Assembly: GCA_937885735.1 (NCBI GenBank)
Contig: CALABN010000088.1
Coordinates: forward strand, 1-20,565
DNA: 20,565 bases
From: an uncultured Bacteroidota bacterium
Lineage (GTDB): Bacteria > Bacteroidota > Bacteroidia > Bacteroidales > SZUA-534
Direction of reading: 5' to 3'
Part shown: one piece after another, positions 1-7,899 of the stretch
How positions within the stretch are numbered: the first letter of the stretch is position 1
Layout: every line of letters starts with the position of its first letter
Made by a program: the position numbers and the translations under genes
Notes under the pieces: model-generated
Told to the model about the DNA's origin: nothing
Seen by the model: only the letters and a program-made list of their open reading frames with translations
Databases searched by the model: none

Positions 1-65
1 TAGTCTTCATCGAGCACCTGCATGCCCTTGATGCCGCGGCCGCCGCGCTTCTGCTCTGCAGCTGC
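1..65. other. Non-sufS sequence at window edge (possible chimeric contig end)
   Basis: The sufS reading frame stays open back to base 3, but residues encoded before about base 66 (Ala/Leu/Cys-rich) do not resemble the SufS segment that should precede KEEWL, normally GVLYGK. The stretch is much richer in G+C (about 65% by my count) than what follows. Read on the minus strand it gives a plausible peptide containing EQKRGGRGIKGMQVLDED, which resembles the Gly/Arg-rich blades of DNA gyrase A C-terminal domains. The break lies near bases 60-66. The GyrA reading is inference from a short match; an assembly chimera is the simplest explanation. Confidence 0.45.
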
Positions 66-572
66 AAGGAAGAATGGCTCGACAGACTCCCGCCTTACCA
101 GGGCGGAGGCGAGATGATAGAGACAGTGTCTTTTGAAAAAACCACCTTCAACCAGTTGCCTTACAAGTTCGAGGCAGGCACGCCAAACTACGTCGGAGCC
201 ATAGCGCTTGCCGAAGCCATTCGCTACGTGCAGTCGATAGGCACCGATAGCATATCGGACTACGAAAACAGCCTGTTACAGTACGCTACCGAAAGGATTA
301 ATTCAATTGAAGGCTTGCGCCAGATAGGAACCGCCGAAAAGCGCGCGTCGCTCATATCGTTCGTGGCCGATTGCGCCCATCCGTTCGACATCGGCACCAT
401 ACTCGACAAGTTGGGCATCGCCGTACGCACGGGCACGCACTGCACCGAGCCCATAATGCAACATTTCGGCATACCAGGGACAATACGCGCGTCGTTCTCG
501 TTCTACAACACGGTTGAGGAGATTGATGCTTTGTACAACGGCCTTCAGCGGGCCATTAAAATGTTTAGATGA
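3..572 (+). CDS. sufS: Cysteine desulfurase SufS, C-terminal part (partial)
   Basis: This is the C-terminal part of the PLP-dependent cysteine desulfurase of the SUF pathway, which takes sulfur from L-cysteine as an enzyme persulfide and passes it to SufE. Convincing homology starts near base 66 (KEEWLDRLPPYQGGGEMI). It continues with FEAGTPN, the active-site cysteine loop RTGTHCTEP (Cys codon at 441-443) and the C-terminal RASFSFYNT motif. About 168 residues remain of a protein of roughly 400, so the PLP-lysine half is missing. The frame enters from the window edge, but codons before about base 66 are not SufS-like (see the entry at 1-65). The first internal ATG, at 114, is not the true start because conserved SufS sequence lies upstream of it. 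The stop codon overlaps the sufE start by 4 bases, indicating translational coupling. Confidence 0.92.
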   Translation, partial: VFIEHLHALDAAAAALLLCSCKEEWLDRLPPYQGGGEMIETVSFEKTTFNQLPYKFEAGTPNYVGAIALAEAIRYVQSIGTDSISDYENSLLQYATERINSIEGLRQIGTAEKRASLISFVADCAHPFDIGTILDKLGIAVRTGTHCTEPIMQHFGIPGTIRASFSFYNTVEEIDALYNGLQRAIKMFR

Positions 573-991
573 TGAGTGAAATTGATGAACGCCAGGAACA
601 GGTGATTGATGAGTTCAGCGTCTTTTCCGATTGGATGGACAAGTACGAGTACCTGATTGAGTTGGGAAAAGACCTTGAGCCGATGCCCGAGCAGGACAAG
701 AACGAAGACAACATTATCAAGGGTTGCCAAAGTCAGGTTTGGTTGACTGCTTCTTTTGCCGACGGCATAATCACCTTCAGGGCCGACAGCGACGCAATCA
801 TCACCAAGGGCATCATCGCATTGCTTATCAAGGTGCTGTCAGGGTTGAAACCGTCCGACATTGTCAATGCCGACCTGCATTTCATTGATGCCATAGGACT
901 TCACGAAAACCTGTCGCCAACCCGTTCAAACGGACTTGTCAGTATGGTAAAGCAGATAAAAATGTACGCATTGGCTTATCTCAAAAAATAA
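569..991 (+). CDS. sufE: SufE, sulfur acceptor for SufS
   Basis: A 140-residue cytoplasmic sulfur-transfer protein that accepts the persulfide sulfur from SufS and hands it to the SufBCD scaffold. The signature GCQSQVW (residues 52-58) carries the acceptor cysteine at residue 53. Length matches the family (about 140 residues), and the later ADSDAIITKGIIALLIKVLSG segment is the usual SufE/NifU-like core helix region. The ATG at 569 overlaps the sufS stop (ATGA); a second ATG follows directly at 572 and could equally be used. Both neighbours are SUF-pathway genes, so a sufS-sufE-DUF59 transcription unit is likely. Identification is secure. Confidence 0.95.
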   Translation: MMSEIDERQEQVIDEFSVFSDWMDKYEYLIELGKDLEPMPEQDKNEDNIIKGCQSQVWLTASFADGIITFRADSDAIITKGIIALLIKVLSGLKPSDIVNADLHFIDAIGLHENLSPTRSNGLVSMVKQIKMYALAYLKK

Positions 992-1066
992 GTAGGTCTT
1001 CTTTAAAGTAAAAATTCAAATAACACAAAATAAATACCATATAATCAGTTTTTATAAAATATTACC

Positions 1067-1120
1067 ATCAACGAATCAACGAATCAACGAATCAACGAAT
1101 CAACGAATCAACGAATCAAC
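1067..1120 (+). repeat. Octamer tandem repeat upstream of the DUF59 gene
   Basis: The 8-base unit ATCAACGA is repeated six times perfectly (1067-1114), followed by 6 bases of a seventh copy. It ends 8 bases before the ATG at 1129, inside the 138-base gap after sufE. The plus strand of the array contains no stop codon in any frame, and the frame of the downstream gene is open through it back to a TAA at 1042-1044, but no ATG, GTG or TTG lies in that frame. It is therefore probably untranslated leader. Such arrays can change copy number by slippage, which here would alter the 5' leader. Confidence 0.93.
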
Positions 1121-1128
1121 ATATACTT

Positions 1129-1434
1129 ATGGACTCAACACTCGAAACCAAGATAATCAACGAACTGAAAACAGTTTACGACCCGGAAATACCTGTAAAC
1201 GTGTACGATTTGGGACTAATCTACAATCTGAAGGAAAAAGACGGGGTGCTTGAGGTGGAGATGACACTTACAGCGCCAGGTTGTCCCATTGCCGACCAAA
1301 TTCTCGACGAGGTGACAATGAAACTGCAGTCGGTTCCAGGCATCCGCCAGGTCAATATCAACCTTGTCTTTGAGCCCGAATGGAACCAGGATATGATGAG
1401 CGAAGAGGCTAAAATGGAATTAGGGTTTTTGTAG
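1129..1434 (+). CDS. SufT-like DUF59/MIP18 family Fe-S assembly protein
   Basis: A 101-residue single-domain protein of the DUF59 (MIP18/PaaD-like) family, in the form that accompanies SUF operons and is described as an auxiliary factor in Fe-S cluster maturation. Visible signatures are DPEIPVNVYDLGLIY (residues 19-33) and MTLTAPGCPIADQI (about 45-58), whose cysteine is the conserved family residue. It lacks membrane segments and a signal peptide, so it is cytoplasmic. It follows sufE by 138 bases, a gap that holds the octamer repeat, and may share its transcript. The family assignment is firm; calling it SufT rests on the sufS-sufE context, since other DUF59 proteins act in phenylacetate degradation or general Fe-S delivery. 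Confidence 0.9.
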   Translation: MDSTLETKIINELKTVYDPEIPVNVYDLGLIYNLKEKDGVLEVEMTLTAPGCPIADQILDEVTMKLQSVPGIRQVNINLVFEPEWNQDMMSEEAKMELGFL

Positions 1435-1438
1435 AAAT

Positions 1439-1707
1439 ATGAAAAAGAATTTACATTTAGCCGTATTGCTTTTTATATCAAATATTTGTGTGTCACAAAA
1501 CACGAATAGTCTTTTCGTTGATTGTGGTGGTTCGTTGGTATATAGCTCTAATTTATATGGTTATAACAATGGAATGAATATAGGTGACAGTGTTGTTGTA
1601 AAGTAAAGTCAGGTTGCACGTTGATACTCGACGCAGAGTCGGAAGTGTTTTTGGATAAAGGCGTCGAAGTTCAGTCTGGAGCCGTCTTGGAAACCGTAAA
1701 ATACTAA
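1439..1707 (+). pseudogene. Small secreted protein gene broken by a 5-base duplication
   Basis: An ATG at 1439 opens a frame for a signal peptide (MKKNLHLAVLLFISNICVSQ) and a short mature part, stopping at 1604-1606 after 55 residues. Right at the stop, TAAAG occurs twice in tandem (1599-1603 and 1604-1608). Removing one copy joins the frame smoothly to a downstream one that reads VKSGCTLILDAESEVFLDKG and ends at TAA 1705-1707, for a product of about 86 residues. That tail has the alternating hydrophobic pattern seen in secreted Bacteroidota proteins of the coat-hanger-stack type. The gene starts 4 bases after the DUF59 stop and ends 3 bases before the next ATG, so it fits exactly into the unit. 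Whether it is dead, slippage-switched or a sequencing error cannot be told here. Confidence 0.72.
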
Positions 1708-1710
1708 ACT

Positions 1711-2580
1711 ATGAAAAAGACAATATTATTATTGGCGTTTTTGTTGCCAATGGCATTGAATGCGCAGCAGGCTCTTTTTGAATTTGAACAGGTTAGCAAT
1801 ACTATAGTAAACGATAACAAGGTTTGGTATGGTTGCCATGGTGTTTCCGAAGTGATAAGATTTTATGGCGACACGATTGTAAATGATGTGACATATAAAA
1901 AACTTTGCGAGGACAAGGACAGTACTCTTGTTTTTACAGGAGTGCTAATGCGTGAAGATTCTGGTAGGGTTTATGCTTATGATGTTCCTGTAAATTCGGT
2001 TTTTAATGATATGCATTCTGTTTTACGAATTCCTTTGGAAGAAGAGTATGTTTTGTACGACTTTAATTGGAAAGAGGGTGATTGTGTAGATCATTTAGGA
2101 ATTGTCACTTCTGTGGATACTATTTTTGAGTTGGATAAGCTCAGGAAACGCATAGAATTCAATTCCATTGAATTAATTGATGGAATTGGATGTAGAGAAT
2201 GGGGATTGTATTATCCACGAGCTCATTTTTATGTGCCAATGCCACATCGTGTTACTTGTGTGTATGAAAATGGAGTGTTAATCTATGAAGATGGTTATTT
2301 TTCATGTGGAGAGTGTGGAACATGGGGGTCTGTAACTGTCAGTGAAAATAAAATTAGTGTCGTTCCCTCAATAGTCCAGACCCAATTCTCAATCCAGGCC
2401 GAGTCAACGGTTCCATTCCAAATATCTGTAGTGGATATGCAAGGCCGAACTCATTTACAGGAAACAGTGTCTGCGGGTGAGTCGGTCGATTGTCAATGTT
2501 TGCCTGCAGGGGTATATTTGGTGGCGGTACAAACACAGGAAGGCGAGGTTGTCGCGGTTGAACGAATAGTGAAACAATAA
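1711..2580 (+). CDS. Secreted protein with T9SS type A sorting domain
   Basis: A 289-residue protein with a clear N-terminal signal peptide (MKKTILLLAFLLPMALNAQQ, cleavage around residues 18-20). The body, residues about 25-205, has no fold I recognise; it includes the phrase DTIVNDVTYKKL, common in uncharacterised secreted Bacteroidota proteins, and several cysteines (for example CGECG near residue 200). The last ~80 residues form a typical type IX secretion sorting domain: ISVVPSIV, then FQISVVDMQGR, then LPAGVYLVAVQ and a terminal basic IVKQ. The product should therefore cross the outer membrane and be anchored or released. It begins 3 bases after the broken small secreted gene, suggesting one unit. 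It is visibly more A/T-rich than the suf genes. Function unknown. Confidence 0.85.
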   Translation: MKKTILLLAFLLPMALNAQQALFEFEQVSNTIVNDNKVWYGCHGVSEVIRFYGDTIVNDVTYKKLCEDKDSTLVFTGVLMREDSGRVYAYDVPVNSVFNDMHSVLRIPLEEEYVLYDFNWKEGDCVDHLGIVTSVDTIFELDKLRKRIEFNSIELIDGIGCREWGLYYPRAHFYVPMPHRVTCVYENGVLIYEDGYFSCGECGTWGSVTVSENKISVVPSIVQTQFSIQAESTVPFQISVVDMQGRTHLQETVSAGESVDCQCLPAGVYLVAVQTQEGEVVAVERIVKQ

Positions 2581-2915
2581 TTATTGTCAGAAATCAATGG
2601 TATTCCAACTTCATATTATTGTTCTAAATAGCCATTAAAAAAACAATGAAATAATGTTTATAGACAGCCAAAGTTTTCATTCTTATCTCGAAAATATTTA
2701 AGAATCATCTTAATATAAAACGACAAAAACGTAAAAGGTCAAAAAGTTTTCTTTTTGGCCTTTTTTGTTGTGTGAAAAAATTCACGCTCGATTACTGGCG
2801 CTTATTTGCCGATATTAAAGTCATTTTTATAGAAAGCAAGGAAAAACATAGTGATGCCAAAATGACTATCTTGTAAATGGCAACGTTCTTATAATCACCA
2901 TAAAACTATTTTATT
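2581..2915. other. 335-base intergenic region before the GH9 gene
   Basis: An A/T-rich gap without a credible gene. It holds the terminator at 2733-2766 and, just after it, a small inverted repeat (GTGAA, 4 A's, TTCAC; 2772-2785). I looked for the Bacteroidota promoter pattern (TTTG, about 19 bases, TAnnTTTG). I found only partial matches, such as TATCTTG at 2867-2873 without a correctly spaced TTTG, so no promoter is called. The promoter of the GH9 gene probably lies downstream of the terminator. Confidence 0.6.
2733..2766 (+). terminator. Intrinsic terminator after the secreted-protein gene
   Basis: A 14-base stem (AAAAGGTCAAAAAG at 2733-2746 pairing with CTTTTTGGCCTTTT at 2751-2764, one G-U pair) closes a TTTT loop and runs into a T tract ending at 2766. 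It lies 150 bases past the stop at 2580 and probably ends the suf/secreted-protein transcript. Confidence 0.85.
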
Positions 2916-5459
2916 ATGTGTAATCTTTTCAAAACATCAGGAAAGACAATCCTGTCAATTGGGATGGGCTTGTTCCTTGTCACACAACTTGAAGGTTGCG
3001 GTGGATGTAATCAAGAAAGCCAGTCGCTGAAACTCAACGACAAGAACTATCTTGAAAAACGGGGAGTCAATGTAATGGTCTATTCCAACCCATTCAGCGC
3101 CGCTTTCTACGATGAAAAACGTTCGGGAATCGACATCATTCATCACGGAGTGATGACAATAACCAACGGCGGTGTCCGCTTGACTGAGACACCAGAGCAG
3201 TGGGACCTTGTGCCTGAAATGGATGGAAAGCGCGAGATTGACTCGCTGACTGGCGAAATCAGGAGCAAACTCTACTACAAGGAGTACGACTTCCGTTCCG
3301 AGGTGCGCGTGGCACCAAAGGACAAAGGCTTCACCATTCAGGTTTGGCTCGACAACCCACTTCCAGATTCAGTTGTTGGCAAGGCTTGCTTCAACCTCGA
3401 ATTTCTGCCTTCGGCTTATTGGAACCACTCATACATTGTCGATGGTAATCCAGCCTATTTCCCGCGTTATGCAGGTTATGACACAGAGGTCAAGCCATTG
3501 TCGGAAAAAGCATTGCAGGTCAACAACCTTATCACCGCCGACCTTCGCGGACGCAATGAGTTCACTGTTGTAAAGCCATTGGCCAAGGGAAACAGTTTTG
3601 TTATGGCACCTGATGAGCCAACCCGTCTTGTCAAGATTAATTCCGATACCGAGATGCAACTTTACGACGGACGCATTGTATCACAAAATGGTTGGTTTGT
3701 GCTTCACTCGTTCCTGCCTGCAGGCACAACGGGCAAGGTTCTTGAATGGTATGTCGAGCCAAATTCGGTCAGCGATTGGGTTCGCGAGCCAGTTATTGGA
3801 TTTTCGCAGGTGGGCTACACCCCGACACAGCACAAAGAGGCTATCATCGAACTTGACCCAGCCGACAAGATTTTGACCAATGCAAGAATATATCGTGTGA
3901 CAGAAAACGGCCAAGGCCAGTTGGTTAAGACTGTCAATACGGTGAAATGGGGTAAATATTTGCGCTACAACTACATAAAGGCGGATTTTTCCGACATTGT
4001 AGAGCCGGGCATTTATTATATTGAATACGGCAAGCAAAAGACCAATGTCTTCCCAATATCTGAAAATGTGTACGCTACAACGTGGTATCCTACTCTCGAC
4101 GTGTGGTTCCCAGAGCAAATGGACCATATGCAGGTGAAGGAAGGATATCGTGTATGGCACTCTGCACCTCATATGGACGACGTGCTTCAGGCACCAATCA
4201 ATACGCCTCACTTTGATATGTTCGAGCAAGGAGCCGAGACATATTCGCCTTACAAGTCATATGATTTTATTGACGGATTCGACAAGGGAGGCTGGTTCGA
4301 TGCTGGTGACTTCGACATTGAGGCTGGTTCTCACTGCAATGTGCTCACCAATTTTGTGACTTTGTGGGATGAGTTCCACCCAGAACGTGACGAGACAATG
4401 GTTGACCAACAGAACCATTATGTCAACATTCACTTTGCCGATGGAAAAGCTGACCTGCTTCAGCAGATAGAGCACGGTGTATATCCTATTGTGACAATGG
4501 TTGAAAAGATTGGTCACGCTTGCCGAGGAATCAACCACGCTACGCTTTATCAGTACAACCGACTTGACGAACCAAGCACCATTACTGACAACAAGCATCG
4601 TACAGGCGACGAGCGTTGGCTGTTCACCTATTCAAATCCGAATCTTGAATTCCAGTTCTGCACCGCATTGGCAGGTTGTGCAAGAGTCTTAAAGGATTTT
4701 AATCCAGAACTTTCAAAGCGCTGTCTTAATGCATCACTTAAACTATGGAAAGACAACAGTCCAAAGGCCAAAAGGCCAGAAATGACACTTCAGGCACGCC
4801 TGCAACTTTATTTGGCAACTGACGACAAATCTTATCTTGAAGGTTTTGAGGAAATTATCTTGAATAGTTTCAAGCCAGTTCAACCACGTCGCGATAACGA
4901 AAAGGTGGCTGGTCCAGGTTTGCATTCGGCACCACAGATGCGTTTGGGCAGTCTTCCTCTTGCATTCCAGGCCGCACCATATATGAGCGACGATTTTGTG
5001 GGCAAACTTAAGCCATACGTTGAAATGTACAAGCAGATGCTCGACACAATGATGACGCAAAATCCATACGGTGTGAATGTCTATGGAACAGGTTGGGGAA
5101 GCACTGGTTCAATTGTCAGCCAGGGTGTCAATTCATATTGGGCAAACAAGTATTATCCTGAAATCATCGGCAAGGACTATATCTACCGTTCAGCCGACTT
5201 CATTTTCGGTTGCCACCCATTCTCAAACCTGTCATTTGTGACAGGCGTGGGAGTCAAGCCAAAGAATGTGAACTACGGCAACAACCGCGCTGACTTCTCG
5301 TTCATACCAGGAGCGCTTGTGCCAGGATTCCTCTTGTTGCAACCTGACTACATCGAAAACAAAGACGATTGGCCATTCTTCTGGGGACAGAACGAGGCCA
5401 CAATTGGAGGCAACGCATCTTATCTGTTCTTTGCTTCAATTTTGGCTAACTTGAAATAA
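2916..5459 (+). CDS. Glycoside hydrolase family 9 lipoprotein
   Basis: An 847-residue exported lipoprotein: hydrophobic leader, then a lipobox (LEGC, lipidated Cys28). Residues about 50-285 form a beta-rich N-terminal region I cannot name. Residues about 291-380 look like the Ig-like CelD_N domain (IGFSQVGYTPTQHKEAII). The rest is a GH9 (alpha/alpha)6 catalytic domain: GGWFDAGDFD (Asp462 and Asp465, catalytic-base region), the late FGCHPFSNLSFVTGVG motif, and QNEATIGGNA, whose Glu827 matches the GH9 acid Glu in NE-A-N-A. The family cleaves beta-1,4-glucans and related polysaccharides; the exact substrate cannot be read from sequence. No SusC/SusD, regulator or other glycosidase is adjacent, so this is an orphan enzyme rather than part of a polysaccharide-utilisation locus. 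It is flanked by terminators on both sides, so likely monocistronic. Confidence 0.9.
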   Translation: MCNLFKTSGKTILSIGMGLFLVTQLEGCGGCNQESQSLKLNDKNYLEKRGVNVMVYSNPFSAAFYDEKRSGIDIIHHGVMTITNGGVRLTETPEQWDLVPEMDGKREIDSLTGEIRSKLYYKEYDFRSEVRVAPKDKGFTIQVWLDNPLPDSVVGKACFNLEFLPSAYWNHSYIVDGNPAYFPRYAGYDTEVKPLSEKALQVNNLITADLRGRNEFTVVKPLAKGNSFVMAPDEPTRLVKINSDTEMQLYDGRIVSQNGWFVLHSFLPAGTTGKVLEWYVEPNSVSDWVREPVIGFSQVGYTPTQHKEAIIELDPADKILTNARIYRVTENGQGQLVKTVNTVKWGKYLRYNYIKADFSDIVEPGIYYIEYGKQKTNVFPISENVYATTWYPTLDVWFPEQMDHMQVKEGYRVWHSAPHMDDVLQAPINTPHFDMFEQGAETYSPYKSYDFIDGFDKGGWFDAGDFDIEAGSHCNVLTNFVTLWDEFHPERDETMVDQQNHYVNIHFADGKADLLQQIEHGVYPIVTMVEKIGHACRGINHATLYQYNRLDEPSTITDNKHRTGDERWLFTYSNPNLEFQFCTALAGCARVLKDFNPELSKRCLNASLKLWKDNSPKAKRPEMTLQARLQLYLATDDKSYLEGFEEIILNSFKPVQPRRDNEKVAGPGLHSAPQMRLGSLPLAFQAAPYMSDDFVGKLKPYVEMYKQMLDTMMTQNPYGVNVYGTGWGSTGSIVSQGVNSYWANKYYPEIIGKDYIYRSADFIFGCHPFSNLSFVTGVGVKPKNVNYGNNRADFSFIPGALVPGFLLLQPDYIENKDDWPFFWGQNEATIGGNASYLFFASILANLK

Positions 5460-5481
5460 ATATATTATAAATCAAGTGTTT

Positions 5482-5517
5482 AAAAACGCACTGGCGTTAT
5501 GCCAGTGCGTTTTTTTA
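5482..5517 (+). terminator. Strong intrinsic terminator after the GH9 gene
   Basis: A perfect 14-base stem (AAAAACGCACTGGC at 5482-5495 with its complement at 5501-5514), loop GTTAT, followed by T's. It lies 23 bases after the GH9 stop codon and insulates the next gene. Confidence 0.95.
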
Positions 5518-5591
5518 TTAAAAGGAAACTTTATTTCTGCATATGCGTAAAATAACTTCCATAAATGTTCATTACATAATGGATTAGAAAA

Positions 5592-7865
5592 ATGGAAGTA
5601 GCCAAACGGCACATATCGTTAATTGTTTTGGCTTTGGTCCTGTTGACAAACACTGTGGCCAAAGCCCAGCACGAGGAATACTACACTGACGAACAACTCG
5701 ACAGTTTGGCATTGCTTTCTGCTTCCATGCCTGATGATACAAATCGTTTGAAAATTTTAAATAATATAAGTGCATACCACTATAATGTTGATTCAACTGA
5801 AAAATATGCCAACCAACTTTTAGAGTTGGCTACTAAACTCGATGACAAACAAGGCATAGCGCAATCTTATAGGTATTTGGCGTGGTCTAGTTTCTACAGA
5901 AATGATTACGTGACGTCAAGAGAATACCATTATAGTGCAATCATCATTTGGACAGAATTTAACGACGAGAAAAATTTATCTTATCATTATTTGGAGCTTG
6001 GTATAAATTATGCAATGTTAGGCCAATTTAAACAGGCAGATAAGTTTTTTGGAATGGCTCTAAAATATTATGCCAACAACAATGATTATGAATATATGTC
6101 CGAAGTATATAGAAATATGGGCTATATGTGTATTGTGCACAAGATGTTTGAAACAGCAAATGATTATATCGACCAAGCTCTTAAATACGATATGATTCGT
6201 TGTGATACAATGAGTATCGGGGAAGACTATTATTATAAGGCAACAAGTATGGTGGATTATCATACATATAATCCCAAAACAGACGCATTGAATTACGCTA
6301 TAAAATTATGTAGAATAGCTTTAGGGTATCAACAAGAAAACACGCGTGCTTATTTGTGGACAAACAGGCTGTTATATACAGCTTATTACACTAAATTATG
6401 TGAAACAGTTGATGAAAATCAAATTAAGCAGTTGTCAGACAGTTGTTTGTTCTTTCGTAAAGAATGTTTAAAAACTATTAAAAGATGCGGTTTTGTTGAT
6501 AGTTACCTAGATATAAAATCCATAGATGCAAAGTATTTTATTAAGGTTGGAAACTTTGAAATGGCACAAAAATACTTGGCAGAAATGAAGGAATATTTGG
6601 ATGAAAATAAAAACCTTGAATCAGAATACTTGGAAGATATATACGTTGGCTATAAACTATATTACGAAGCAATAGGGGATTATAAAAAAGCGTTGGAATA
6701 TGAAAGAAAAATAGATGAATTTGTAGTGTCGCAAAAATCCAATGAGTTTGCAATGCAGTTGGGTCAGACAAATGCCCAAACCAAATACGAAGAAATAATG
6801 CGGCAAAAAGAACAGGAAGAAAGGGAAAACAATATTCGATATGAGGAACAAATCAAACGTCGCAATGTGGCAATTTCCCTTGCCTTGATATGTTTTCTTC
6901 TAATGTCGGCATTGACTATTAATATTTTCCGCAATCTTGTCAGTCACCGGCGCACCAATAAGCTTCTTTTGGAACAGCAAAACTTGATTTTGGAGAAAAA
7001 CGAAGAGTTAAACCAACAGACTGAAGAAATATCGGCACAACGCGATGAAATTGAAACCCAACGAAACGATCTGGAAAGAGTCAACGAGCGTATGACGGAA
7101 AGCATCCAATATGCAAAACGGATACAGACAGCCACTGTTCCTAATCAGGAAATGCTTTCACAGATGTTTGGAGAGATGTTGGTTTATTGGAAGCCTCTCG
7201 ACATTGTTTCAGGCGATTTCTATTGGGCAACCCAAAAAGATCAATTCCGAGTGCTTGCGGTTGCCGATTGTACTGGTCACGGAGTGCCTGGCGCGTTTAT
7301 GAGCATTTTAGGCATATCGTCACTTAACGACATTGTATTGGCAAACGACATCAGCAAGGTGAAGGCGTCCGAAATACTAGACCAAATGAAGGGCAGACTG
7401 ATAAATGCCCTTCACCAAAAAACAGGTTTGCACGAGACACAGGACGGAATAGATATTTCTCTGTGCATTTTTAACTATGAAAAAATGACTGCCCAATACG
7501 CTGGCGCCTACCGCCCACTCATAATTATGCGTGATGGGGAAATGATTGAATATAAAGGTGACAAGATGCCTGTTGGTTATCACGCAATCAAGAGTGACCA
7601 AGTTTTTATCAACAACGAGTTCTCTCTGGTTAAAGGCGACACCATTTATATGTACACCGACGGCTTGCCAGACCAATTTGGAATTGATGAAACAGGAAAC
7701 AAGAGCAAATTCTGCAAGGTGAGGTTTGCCCAAATGATTAAAGATGTATATTTAAAACCATTTAGTGAGCAGAAAAAAGAAGTGGAGAAAAGGTTGTCTG
7801 AATGGACAAGAAATGGTCAAATTGAGCAAATTGATGACCAACTTCTTATTGGAATCAAAATTTAA
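5592..7865 (+). CDS. TPR sensor - membrane - SpoIIE (PP2C-type) phosphatase
   Basis: A 757-residue membrane signalling protein. A signal peptide (to about residue 25, ending AKAQ) precedes a periplasmic region of TPR-like helical repeats (about 40-400). One membrane helix follows (about 428-448), then a long cytoplasmic coiled coil (about 455-525, Gln/Glu/Asn-rich), then a SpoIIE phosphatase domain (about 530-757). Metal-binding PP2C aspartates are visible: SGDFYW (Asp542), VADCTGHG (Asp559), YTDGLPDQ (Asp690) and the terminal DDQ. SpoIIE domains dephosphorylate Ser/Thr, classically on anti-sigma-factor antagonists; no STAS or anti-sigma partner lies next to this gene, so its target is unknown. 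The architecture is common in Bacteroidota. The ATG at 5592 is supported by the signal peptide directly after it. The upstream GH9 terminator makes an independent transcript likely. Confidence 0.92.
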   Translation: MEVAKRHISLIVLALVLLTNTVAKAQHEEYYTDEQLDSLALLSASMPDDTNRLKILNNISAYHYNVDSTEKYANQLLELATKLDDKQGIAQSYRYLAWSSFYRNDYVTSREYHYSAIIIWTEFNDEKNLSYHYLELGINYAMLGQFKQADKFFGMALKYYANNNDYEYMSEVYRNMGYMCIVHKMFETANDYIDQALKYDMIRCDTMSIGEDYYYKATSMVDYHTYNPKTDALNYAIKLCRIALGYQQENTRAYLWTNRLLYTAYYTKLCETVDENQIKQLSDSCLFFRKECLKTIKRCGFVDSYLDIKSIDAKYFIKVGNFEMAQKYLAEMKEYLDENKNLESEYLEDIYVGYKLYYEAIGDYKKALEYERKIDEFVVSQKSNEFAMQLGQTNAQTKYEEIMRQKEQEERENNIRYEEQIKRRNVAISLALICFLLMSALTINIFRNLVSHRRTNKLLLEQQNLILEKNEELNQQTEEISAQRDEIETQRNDLERVNERMTESIQYAKRIQTATVPNQEMLSQMFGEMLVYWKPLDIVSGDFYWATQKDQFRVLAVADCTGHGVPGAFMSILGISSLNDIVLANDISKVKASEILDQMKGRLINALHQKTGLHETQDGIDISLCIFNYEKMTAQYAGAYRPLIIMRDGEMIEYKGDKMPVGYHAIKSDQVFINNEFSLVKGDTIYMYTDGLPDQFGIDETGNKSKFCKVRFAQMIKDVYLKPFSEQKKEVEKRLSEWTRNGQIEQIDDQLLIGIKI

Positions 7866-7899
7866 GATATACTTTATATAATACGCTTTAAAATATTGT

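Noticed and set aside
3681..4229. 182-codon minus-strand frame inside the GH9 gene.
   Set aside because: It lies antisense to conserved GH9 coding sequence, and its translation resembles no protein family; a shadow frame.
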